From: an uncultured Bacteroidales bacterium
GTDB lineage: Bacteria > Bacteroidota > Bacteroidia > Bacteroidales > WCHB1-69
Assembly: GCA_946407715.1 (NCBI GenBank)
Contig: CAMJPH010000030.1
Span: 1 to 24,210 of the forward strand
Direction: 5' to 3'
Length of the DNA stretch: 24,210 bases
Shown here: positions 1 through 6,103 of the stretch, piece by piece
Numbering within the stretch: the stretch's first letter is position 1
Layout of the letters: every line of letters starts with the position of its first letter
The notes under the pieces: generated by a model
Databases searched by the model: none
What the model saw: the letters and a program-made list of their open reading frames with translations, nothing else
Told to the model about the DNA's origin: nothing
Translations under genes and position numbers: made by a program

Positions 1-313
1 CCGTGTAAATGAAACGGACGCCTCTGACCTGCAACGGTCAGGGAAGAACAACTTCATTGGGTAAAGCTCCGCCACAGTGTGCAACAGACCGGTGGCGGAG
101 CGGAAAAGGAAAGGTGCCCAAGCAGGGGCATCGCATAATGTTAACGGGCCTCTTAGCGATGTTCCCTGCCACCAAGCACCTCAGGTCGCATATATCGTGA
201 TGTTTGTCACGCGATGGCACAAGAAATCCGGCGGCAAAGATACAACTTTTCCGTTTCGGATGGCAGACCCGAAAGTGCCGTGCAAAGTGCGGCACGCCCC
301 GCAGAAAAGGGGG
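1..313. other. Densely self-complementary GC-rich region, possible structured RNA
   Basis: No convincing protein gene lies in the first 340 bases. At least seven local stems can be paired by eye: 1-4/14-17, 24-29/36-41, a perfect 10-bp stem 66-75/92-101, a nested three-part stem 112-117/176-181 + 122-127/164-169 + 129-134/156-161, 196-200/207-211, 275-280/290-295 and 297-300/309-312. The region is clearly more GC-rich than the AT-rich DNA that follows. I looked for RNase P RNA, tmRNA, SRP RNA, group II intron domain V and common riboswitch cores and recognised none. It could be a plus-strand leader of the precursor gene at 341, or a minus-strand RNA started by the box at 235-242. That a structured RNA exists is inference; the stems are seen directly. 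Confidence 0.45.
235..242 (-). promoter_or_regulatory. Bacteroidetes -7 box (TATCTTTG) reading leftward
   Basis: On the minus strand this reads TATCTTTG, an exact match to the Bacteroidetes TAnnTTTG -7 element. It is identical to the boxes upstream of the minus-strand genes starting at 3085, 14658 and 16855. No clear TTG is found at the -33 position. It would start a transcript near 228 running left through the hairpin-rich region. No minus-strand gene is visible, so the product would be an RNA or the leader of a gene outside the window. Confidence 0.35.
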
Positions 314-340
314 AGTGTGTTTAATTTAAAATTGAAAAAT

Positions 341-595
341 ATGAAATCTTTAAAATTAAATCAATTGGACAGCCAAAGACTGGCAGAGAAAGAAATGTTG
401 AACGTAACTGGCGGACAAGGCGGATGGGGATACGATATAGGTCCTAACGGGACATATACTCGATATTGTACCTGTGGCTGTGCCTACGAAAACAACGGGG
501 GCTCAAGTACGGAAGACAACAAAAATGCCAACTATAGTGGAGGTACCTCTGGTTTAAGAACGCCAGGATTCCCATTAACGCCCAACAGTAAATAA
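341..595 (+). CDS. GG-leader natural-product (RiPP-like) precursor peptide
   Basis: This 84-residue peptide begins with a Lys/Leu-rich leader (MKSLKLNQLDSQRLAEKEM) ending in the double-glycine site VTGG at 22-25. That layout resembles the Bacteroidetes 'GG-Bacteroidales' natural-product precursors (TIGR04149-type), which are thought to be cut by a C39-type peptidase/ABC exporter and often modified by radical SAM enzymes. The presumed core is Gly/Asn/Ser/Thr-rich and holds a Cys cluster (YCTCGCAY, Cys 43, 45, 47) followed by NNGGSST. I chose the ATG at 341 because the leader motif starts there and an A/T-rich Bacteroidetes-style ribosome-binding stretch precedes it; the frame stays open upstream only through the hairpin region. 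No radical SAM enzyme, exporter or C39 peptidase lies in the window. A protease-like lipoprotein follows. The final product is unknown. Confidence 0.8.
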   Translation: MKSLKLNQLDSQRLAEKEMLNVTGGQGGWGYDIGPNGTYTRYCTCGCAYENNGGSSTEDNKNANYSGGTSGLRTPGFPLTPNSK

Positions 596-604
596 TTGAA
601 TATC

Positions 605-632
605 AGGGGTGGGTACCAAATCCACCCCTTTG
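605..632 (+). terminator. Hairpin terminator or attenuator after the precursor
   Basis: AGGGGTGG (605-612) pairs perfectly with CCACCCCT (622-629) around a 9-nt loop and is followed by TTTGATT. It lies 9 bases after the precursor stop and 18 bases before the next start. The short T run suggests partial termination, which would make precursor mRNA more abundant than the downstream lipoprotein message. Confidence 0.65.
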
Positions 633-649
633 ATTAGAAAATCTTAATT

Positions 650-1591
650 ATGAAATCACACCTATTAGCGTGCTTTGCCATCATTTTGGCGATTTTCTCT
701 TTCCTATCATGTAGCAGATCTGTTCATAAGGATAACAATTCCATTACTGACCTACAGACAGTTATGCCCGTTGACACACTTTACACCATACCGTTTCAAA
801 TAACTGGCGATATGAGCAGGATTCTTTTAGAAGCAAAAATAAACAATAAAACTAAAACTTTTATGTTAGATTCGGAATTCCCTTATCACTGTATAGATTG
901 CAAGTTTGTTCTATCATTATTTGACACAACCAATCATACCAGCAAAATGATAGAGAATGGTTTTACAAGAGTGTTTTGCAATCATCCCATCAACATCAAT
1001 TTGCAAAATCTCGTGTGTCATTCTGACACATTTGAGTTGATGTTCCCAGACCATTTAAACACAAAAGAGGAATCATGCGGCATAGTCGGCAGGCCATTTT
1101 TTGAAAAATCAGTGGTTTGCATCAATTTTGATGTCAACCGGATTTATATTCTCAACAAATTTCATGACAATTTTAACGGATATGCTTCTGCGGAATACAT
1201 AAAAAATAAAGAAGACCACCGTATTTTGACATTGAAGTTTCCAACCGAACAGGATTCGATTTCAGCAAATCTCATCCTCGATTTTGGAGCTCCTTTTTCA
1301 GATATAGATAAGGATATTAAAAAACACATAAAAATCCCTACTGGTAAAGTGAATCCACTAAATATCGGAGCAGTTTTATTAAACCGGGCTGTAGCTATTA
1401 AATACAAAATAGATGTTGAGGCTGGCAATTCTCAAACAGGAGAAGTGATTGAACATCCTTTTGAAAATTGGGGCTGTGATGGCGGTATCGGTATGGACAT
1501 TATCAAGCAATATAATATGATTATAGATTATCAGCATAATAGAATCTATTACACCCCCAACGAGTACTACAAAAAGATGACGAAGCAATGA
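650..1591 (+). CDS. Degenerate retropepsin-like (aspartyl protease fold) lipoprotein
   Basis: The 313-residue protein has a lipoprotein signal peptide with lipobox FLSC (Cys21), so it is probably anchored in the outer envelope. Two lobes resemble tandem retropepsin-like aspartyl protease domains of Bacteroidetes. The first has FMLDSEF (Asp74) and GIVGRPFF (144-151). The second has LILDFGAP (Asp211), then GGIGMDIIKQYN (278-289) and IIDYQHNRIYY, the usual C-terminal signature of these domains. Both catalytic triplets are altered: DSE and DFG replace the expected DTG, so proteolysis is uncertain. It lies 54 bp behind the precursor peptide, separated by a hairpin. A role in leader removal, immunity or sensing of the peptide is possible but is inference from position only. 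Confidence 0.75.
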   Translation: MKSHLLACFAIILAIFSFLSCSRSVHKDNNSITDLQTVMPVDTLYTIPFQITGDMSRILLEAKINNKTKTFMLDSEFPYHCIDCKFVLSLFDTTNHTSKMIENGFTRVFCNHPININLQNLVCHSDTFELMFPDHLNTKEESCGIVGRPFFEKSVVCINFDVNRIYILNKFHDNFNGYASAEYIKNKEDHRILTLKFPTEQDSISANLILDFGAPFSDIDKDIKKHIKIPTGKVNPLNIGAVLLNRAVAIKYKIDVEAGNSQTGEVIEHPFENWGCDGGIGMDIIKQYNMIIDYQHNRIYYTPNEYYKKMTKQ

Positions 1592-1692
1592 AAACATACC
1601 TCACCCCAAACCATATCCGCCACGCTTTGGCCAACCTTCCGATAACTCCGTTGCGACTGATCCGAGTTGACGGAGTAATAGAGTTGCTATAG
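1588..1692 (+). CDS. Small 34-residue ORF coupled to the lipoprotein gene
   Basis: The ATG overlaps the upstream stop codon as ATGA (1588-1591), a typical translational-coupling arrangement. The peptide is MKTYLTPNHIRHALANLPIT... and ends in IRVDGVIELL. I recognise no family. Its last codons enter the 11-bp tandem repeat, which supplies the TAG stop. It could be a real small protein, a truncated remnant, or chance. The frame continues past the stop only as repeat-encoded sequence with more stops. Confidence 0.3.
   Translation: MKTYLTPNHIRHALANLPITPLRLIRVDGVIELL
1645..1676. terminator. Strong hairpin between convergent genes
   Basis: ACTCCGT (1645-1651) pairs with ACGGAGT (1670-1676), and inside it CGACT (1654-1658) pairs with AGTTG (1665-1669) around a GATCCG loop with a 2-nt TG bulge. 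It lies between the convergent lipoprotein and LuxR genes, inside the small ORF. There is no T run directly after it; a T7 run sits at 1735-1741. It could end transcription on either strand, but this is not a canonical terminator. Confidence 0.35.
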
Positions 1693-1733
1693 AATTGCTA
1701 TAGAGTTACTATAGACTTACCATAGAGTTAGAG
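1680..1733. repeat. Five degenerate copies of an 11-bp tandem repeat
   Basis: Units: AGAGTTGCTAT (1680-1690), AGAATTGCTAT (1691-1701), AGAGTTACTAT (1702-1712), AGACTTACCAT (1713-1723) and the partial AGAGTTAGAG (1724-1733). The first copy provides the stop codon of the small ORF at 1588. Function unknown. Confidence 0.85.
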
Positions 1734-1759
1734 CTTTTTTTGAACCGTTACGGACAGCC

Positions 1760-1787
1760 AACTACTAACTACTAACTGCTAACTATA
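1760..1787. repeat. Heptamer tandem array AACTACT (4 units)
   Basis: AACTACT, AACTACT, AACTGCT and AACTATA follow each other without gaps. The array covers the stop codon (1783-1785) of the minus-strand LuxR-type gene. It is one of several 7-bp arrays with different sequences in this window. Confidence 0.85.
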
Positions 1788-2373
1788 TAATGTCTTTCTC
1801 CTCAATCAAATTGTTCAGTATCGCGTACACCGTCAACGCCGCGACGGACTTGATGCCGGTTTTGCGGACGATGTTCTTGCGGTGGGTAATGACGGTGTGG
1901 ACGGAGATGTTGAGGGTGTCGGCGATTTCGTTGTTTTTCAGTCCTTTGGAGAGGCAGACGAGTACTTCTTTCTCGCGGTCGGAGAGGGGGTCGGTGTCGG
2001 ATTCGTCATCGTCGGATTGGATGGTGTTCACCACTTGGTTGATGGTGGATTTGATGCGCTGGAGGTCGTCGTTGAGCTCAATGATGCCGGCGAACTGCCG
2101 CTGGTGCTGCGATTCGATGTAGGAAGTGACCAATCCGATGAGACGCAGGTTCGGCAGGCTGTCAAACTCGGCGCGTATGGTGGAGCGTTTGGTGTAGTCG
2201 TATAGCAACGGATTGACAATCAGGATATCCGGGTGCAGGGCGTTGATTCTTGCGTATAGGGAACCCAGGTTGTCGGTGGAGAAGACGACCTCAGCGTCGG
2301 GCAACTCCCGGAGCAGCTGCTCTAGTCCGATGCGCAGCATGATTGAGGGTTCTGCGATGGCGATCTTAGTCAT
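1783..2373 (-). CDS. LuxR/NarL-type regulator with degenerate receiver domain
   Basis: The 196-residue protein has an N-terminal response-regulator receiver fold (about 1-118) and a C-terminal LuxR-type helix-turn-helix (about 128-190: PLSDREKEVLVCLSKGLKNN... then IADTLNISVHTVITHRKNI). The receiver looks non-phosphorylatable: the phosphoacceptor position reads DILIVNPLL with Asn54 in place of Asp, the N-terminal acidic pair is reduced to IAEPS, and the conserved Lys near GIIELNDD is absent. It therefore probably works as a pseudo-receiver, through partner binding or constitutive DNA binding. It overlaps the hemerythrin-like gene by 8 bp, so the two are co-translated. Control of nitrosative or oxidative stress genes would fit that partner but is inference. 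Confidence 0.85.
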   Translation of the reverse strand: MTKIAIAEPSIMLRIGLEQLLRELPDAEVVFSTDNLGSLYARINALHPDILIVNPLLYDYTKRSTIRAEFDSLPNLRLIGLVTSYIESQHQRQFAGIIELNDDLQRIKSTINQVVNTIQSDDDESDTDPLSDREKEVLVCLSKGLKNNEIADTLNISVHTVITHRKNIVRKTGIKSVAALTVYAILNNLIEEKDII

Positions 2374-3085
2374 GGCGTTTGGATTCTAACAGTTGGATAT
2401 ACGGAACTAAGATGCGGTTTTCCATCATGGCATGTCTGGCAATGTCGTTGGAGAGGGCATAAACGTCTAACAGCATATCAACGCGCTCCACGGGGGAAAT
2501 TTCGGCGGGTATGTACTTGAGCAACAGATTGGAAAGATCGTTGAGGGTGTCCTCAATGTCATCGTGCTGCTGGTGGAAGGTGTTCTTTTGGTAGGTGGCG
2601 GATTCGGTGGCCTCCTGTTCGGAGAGAATCTGTCGCAGGTAAGGGAAAATCACCTCCTCCTCGTAACGGAAATGCTTCTCCATCTCTTTGCGGAATTCGG
2701 CGTAGAAGTTGGTGATTAACGTGCTGTATTTCCGGTCCATCGGTTCCAACAAGGTGTTGAGATGGTGTTCGATGTGCGGGAGTTTGTTCTCTAAATAGTC
2801 CTTGTGGGAGGAGACGAGATATTGCAGGATGTCGGTCATGGGGCACTGTTGTAACTCGTTGGCCGTCGGATAGTAGTCTTCCTGACAATAGACACGGCCG
2901 ATGAGGGTGAACAGGGGCAGCGAAACGTGGTGTTCTGAACAGAGTTGTTCGATGCTCTTCTCTCCGAATCCGAGAGGGATGTTAAGACGCGGAAGAACGG
3001 TCAACAGACTGTGATACTGGTTGATTGCATCGGCCATTTTCATTTTCGGCGACAATTGCGGAGGGGTGGTTGGAGTGGAACTCAT
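2366..3085 (-). CDS. Hemerythrin-like di-iron protein, RIC (YtfE/ScdA) family
   Basis: The 239-residue protein has a ScdA-N-like segment (LNIPLGFGEKSIEQLC, 34-49) and a hemerythrin HHE four-helix bundle. Candidate iron ligands His94, His138 with Glu142, His174, and His218 with Glu222 keep the spacing of the RIC proteins YtfE/ScdA, which repair iron-sulfur clusters after nitric-oxide or oxidative damage. The Cys-Cys pair common in ScdA-N domains is missing. I chose the ATG at 3085 rather than one at 3142 because a clean -7 box (3103-3110) lies between them, which would place the longer start outside the transcript. Its stop overlaps the start of the LuxR-type regulator, so the pair forms a two-gene operon. 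Confidence 0.85.
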   Translation of the reverse strand: MSSTPTTPPQLSPKMKMADAINQYHSLLTVLPRLNIPLGFGEKSIEQLCSEHHVSLPLFTLIGRVYCQEDYYPTANELQQCPMTDILQYLVSSHKDYLENKLPHIEHHLNTLLEPMDRKYSTLITNFYAEFRKEMEKHFRYEEEVIFPYLRQILSEQEATESATYQKNTFHQQHDDIEDTLNDLSNLLLKYIPAEISPVERVDMLLDVYALSNDIARHAMMENRILVPYIQLLESKRHD

Positions 3086-3102
3086 AGTTGGTAAATTTCC
3101 GG

Positions 3103-3110
3103 CAAAGATA
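3103..3110 (-). promoter_or_regulatory. -7 box TATCTTTG for the hemerythrin/LuxR operon
   Basis: On the minus strand this reads TATCTTTG, an exact TAnnTTTG match, 17 nt before the ATG at 3085. No good -33 TTG is visible. It decides the start choice for the gene. Confidence 0.6.
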
Positions 3111-3235
3111 GCATTTTTTAGTTCTTGTCCTTGATTTGCCATAGCACTCGTCAGTTTTTCTTGTCTAAGGGATTCAAGGGGTTTTTGTTAAGAATCATGA
3201 ATTGTTGTGGCAGAATGTTCCTTTGAAAAAAATCG

Positions 3236-3243
3236 TATTTTCG
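3236..3243 (+). promoter_or_regulatory. Near-consensus -7 box (TATTTTCG)
   Basis: TATTTTCG matches TAnnTTTG except for one T-to-C change and lies 38 nt before the ATG at 3282. The -33 region has no well-spaced TTG, so this is a tentative promoter for the T9SS cargo operon. Confidence 0.4.
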
Positions 3244-3281
3244 CAGCGCAGATTTTTTGTTAAAAGAAGATACAAACCTAC

Positions 3282-5078
3282 ATGAAAAAGTTATATGCCA
3301 TAACCGTTTGCATTCTGTTTTGTCTGGCCGGTTCGGCACAAACCTTTGCCCCGTGGGAGCCGTCGCAAGGACCGCTGAATTTCATGACGTTGGATATCCA
3401 GAACCACCCATACATAAGGCTAACCTATAATGAAAGTGTTAGCGCTGGCATTGATAATTACGAGAGCACCACAGTCCCCGGTCCAAACCCACATCACCAA
3501 CTAATCACCACCAACGGGCAAGACCCGTGCCGGTGCTACGGCATAGGGACGAATTATGTACACGAGGAATACTTCCCAACCACAGGCATCATCACCAAGC
3601 CCAATGGTTTGCAAGTTGACACGGTTATACAATTGGGCAACCCTTCACTCAACAACAACTCCCAAATCGAATACTGGTTTTACCCACAGGAAAATGAGAG
3701 TGTCTTGTTAGTTTGCTTCTCCTTTGCCGAAGAAGATGTAGCTTATCATGAAGCCTCGGAAAATTCCCGTTTTTACATCGAGGTGTTGGACGGACAGACC
3801 AACCAGCTCATCCAAAGCGGCTATTATCCGACGGAAGCAGCCACTATCGCTGGCAATCCAACACCTACCAATAACAATTGGCCGTACAGCCGCTTCCTTG
3901 CCGTGCCGAGCGGGGAAAACAGCGGTCAAGACCACTCTGTATGGTCTGATAACTTGCAATCCTACGTTTACTATTGGGCATTTCCGCAAGCCACACCCAC
4001 GACATTCCCTTTTCGTGTATGCCCTTCTAACCAAATTTCCGGACAGTCCTACAATCCCGTAAAATGGTTCGAGTATAAACCTGTCGCATTCGATTTAAGT
4101 TCCTACGCTACTCAGGGCAAATCTGTGAAGCTACGGATACGCTCACGGTCTTGCCTATATTTCGCACATTGGTCCTACGGCCTCTTTTACGCCAAAATGG
4201 TTTCTGGAGGCGGCATGGTAGTATCCACGGATGATAATCCTGTTTTCCACCTGTCAGTACCTAAAGGTTTTCTTGAAAACACCTACGAATGGCATTATGG
4301 CTACGATTCGTTGGATGCGTCAAACCGTATTTTAGATGAGTATAATACACCTGTTGGTATCACGATTCCGAGCGTCTATGACATTTTCATCGACCCTGAT
4401 ACCGCAATTGCTGTCAGTTCCCACATATGGCCCTATTACCGATGTGAAGTGCGATCCTACACGGGCGTTCCCTTTGTGTTTGAGTACTGGTTGAGAAGAT
4501 ACCACCTTGACGCCGACTTTATCTACCAACCCGAGGAAAATGGCGATGCTGTCCAATTCCAAAACCTTAGCACCCTCTTTTACAGCACTCCGCCGGCCGG
4601 GCCAAATGCAGAATGGGACACCGTTTACGTGGATAGCCCGTCCCTCCGCTGGTATGTGCTGCAAAACGAAGCGTTCACCCTCTTCGCCGAAAACGAGAGT
4701 AACCCCTCCTTTACGTTCACTCCAGCCACCGTTTCGGACGGGGAAGCCACGGTCATGCTCGTGGTCAGCGACAGCCTCAACCAGGTGCGCGACACCGTGG
4801 TAAAAACCTTCCCCATGTCGCTTACGGACATACCCGCACACGAGCGCCACGCGGTCACTGTCACCCCCAACCCCACCCGTGGCACCGTGCGAGTCTCCGC
4901 TGACCGTGACATCGAGAACGTCCGCATCCTCACCGCCGATGGTAAACAGCTGAACACCATCACCCTCCATGACAGAACCACTACTTTGGACTTGGGCCAT
5001 TACGATGGCAGCCTCTTCCTGCTGGATGTTCGTTTCAAAGACGGTGGCAACGTGGTGAAGAAGGTGGTGAAAAGATGA
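3282..5078 (+). CDS. T9SS-secreted protein with PKD-like region and C-terminal sorting domain
   Basis: The 598-residue protein starts with a signal peptide (MKKLYAITVCILFCLAGSAQ, cut before the Gln). The large middle part is of unknown function and rich in aromatic residues, Asn and Ser. A PKD-like beta-sandwich runs about 410-515, including DADFIYQP, VQFQNLS and SDGEATVMLVVSDS. The last ~75 residues form a type IX sorting domain: VTVTPNPTRGTVRVS, then VRILTADGKQL, ending LFLLDVRFKDGG and VVKKVVKR. Such proteins cross the inner membrane by Sec and the outer membrane by T9SS, and are released or attached to the cell surface. The next gene also encodes T9SS cargo, 53 bp downstream. The actual target or ligand cannot be told. 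Confidence 0.85.
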   Translation: MKKLYAITVCILFCLAGSAQTFAPWEPSQGPLNFMTLDIQNHPYIRLTYNESVSAGIDNYESTTVPGPNPHHQLITTNGQDPCRCYGIGTNYVHEEYFPTTGIITKPNGLQVDTVIQLGNPSLNNNSQIEYWFYPQENESVLLVCFSFAEEDVAYHEASENSRFYIEVLDGQTNQLIQSGYYPTEAATIAGNPTPTNNNWPYSRFLAVPSGENSGQDHSVWSDNLQSYVYYWAFPQATPTTFPFRVCPSNQISGQSYNPVKWFEYKPVAFDLSSYATQGKSVKLRIRSRSCLYFAHWSYGLFYAKMVSGGGMVVSTDDNPVFHLSVPKGFLENTYEWHYGYDSLDASNRILDEYNTPVGITIPSVYDIFIDPDTAIAVSSHIWPYYRCEVRSYTGVPFVFEYWLRRYHLDADFIYQPEENGDAVQFQNLSTLFYSTPPAGPNAEWDTVYVDSPSLRWYVLQNEAFTLFAENESNPSFTFTPATVSDGEATVMLVVSDSLNQVRDTVVKTFPMSLTDIPAHERHAVTVTPNPTRGTVRVSADRDIENVRILTADGKQLNTITLHDRTTTLDLGHYDGSLFLLDVRFKDGGNVVKKVVKR

Positions 5079-5087
5079 TTATTCACT

Positions 5088-5115
5088 AACCGTAAATCGC
5101 AAACCGCAAATCGTA
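5088..5115. repeat. Heptamer tandem array AACCGTA/AATCGCA (4 units)
   Basis: AACCGTA, AATCGCA, AACCGCA and AATCGTA run head to tail, also readable as a 14-bp unit twice. The array begins 9 nt after one stop codon and ends 16 nt before the next ATG (5132), filling most of the intergenic gap. Confidence 0.8.
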
Positions 5116-5131
5116 ATAAAAACCACCGAAT

Positions 5132-6103
5132 ATGAAAAAAACGTTTACATTAGTTATGCTTTTAGCGGGTTTCTTGGGCTTGACTGCCCAGAACACCATT
5201 CCAAACAGCGATTTTGAACTATGGTCTTACGGGAAGCCCGTGGGATGGACTGTCGGGCTGCATGGGACCATTACCTCCTTTGTGAACATCCCCGTAGAGG
5301 TCAACTTCGGTACCCAAAGCAGCGAAGCACATGGGGGAAGTTCGGCCGTTAAACTAGTATCTTCTGATTTCACCATCCCCTATTTAGGATATAACTTCAA
5401 TCTGCCGGGCATTCTGCAAGCCGGCGAATCGGAAGGCTTCTCCATCCCTCTGGAGGACATCTTGGCCATCATTCAAGCCCTCCAGGACACCACCGGCACT
5501 TCAGGGTTTGACCCAGACAATTTGGCCACTATGTCATCGCTATTACAACTGCTCTCCAAAGGCGTGCCCTGCTCTGCCGTCCCGGCTTCGGTCACCGCGT
5601 GGGTGAAATACCAGCCACAGGACGGTGACTATCTTATGATGTTTGCGGTGGCGAAAAAGGAAGGTATGCCAATAAGCTACAATTATGGCATCTTCCAAAC
5701 GGACAATCCCAACAGCTATCAGAAAATCGGAATCGACCTTGATGCGCCAAATGCCGAGTGTGACTCTATCATGATTATCATCCTCTCATCCACGATGATG
5801 AACAGCAGTTCAGTACTCTATGTGGATGACATTGCGTTGGAATCCAGCAGTGTAAGCATCCCCAATGTCGAAGATTTTTATGGGAAAATCTACCCCAACC
5901 CTGCTGTAAACCAGTTGCATATTCAGCCTGATAACGAAAAGGCATACGAATGGACTTTGACAGACTTGTCTGGAAGAACTCTTCAGACAGGCAAATCCAC
6001 TGGCGAAACTATTCTTGACACAAAATCCTACGCTACAGGCATGTACCTGCTGCAAATCGTCGCCGAAGGTAACATCAGCACCCATAAGGTCTTGATTCAA
6101 TGA
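5132..6103 (+). CDS. T9SS-secreted PCMD-like protein
   Basis: The 323-residue protein has a signal peptide (MKKTFTLVMLLAGFLGLTAQ) followed by NTIPNSDFELWSYGKPVGW. That opening resembles the Bacteroidetes PCMD ('putative carbohydrate metabolism') beta-sandwich proteins, with matching later segments (CSAVPASVTAWVKYQPQDGD, VLYVDDIALES). The C-terminus is a type IX sorting domain (IYPNPAVNQLHIQ, then WTLTDLSGRTLQTG, ending GMYLLQIV and HKVLIQ). A surface carbohydrate-binding or adhesive role is plausible but not shown. Its stop codon overlaps the start of the dihydrouridine synthase gene as ATGA, linking a secreted protein and a tRNA-modifying enzyme in one operon. That may simply reflect compact gene packing. 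Confidence 0.8.
   Translation: MKKTFTLVMLLAGFLGLTAQNTIPNSDFELWSYGKPVGWTVGLHGTITSFVNIPVEVNFGTQSSEAHGGSSAVKLVSSDFTIPYLGYNFNLPGILQAGESEGFSIPLEDILAIIQALQDTTGTSGFDPDNLATMSSLLQLLSKGVPCSAVPASVTAWVKYQPQDGDYLMMFAVAKKEGMPISYNYGIFQTDNPNSYQKIGIDLDAPNAECDSIMIIILSSTMMNSSSVLYVDDIALESSSVSIPNVEDFYGKIYPNPAVNQLHIQPDNEKAYEWTLTDLSGRTLQTGKSTGETILDTKSYATGMYLLQIVAEGNISTHKVLIQ

Noticed and set aside
1..313. RNase P RNA, tmRNA, SRP RNA, group II intron or cobalamin riboswitch
   Set aside because: I looked for their conserved cores by eye (for instance the RNase P GAGGAAAGTC block and the domain V AGC/GNRA hairpin) and found none; only short resemblances such as GTGCAACAGA occur.
77..340. N-terminal extension of the precursor-peptide gene to 77
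   Set aside because: The extra residues are translated from the hairpin region, look like no known leader, and the family-type leader begins at the ATG at 341.
4332..5000. 222-residue minus-strand ORF inside the first T9SS cargo gene
   Set aside because: It is a shadow of a gene with a clear signal peptide and sorting domain, and it has no family signature.
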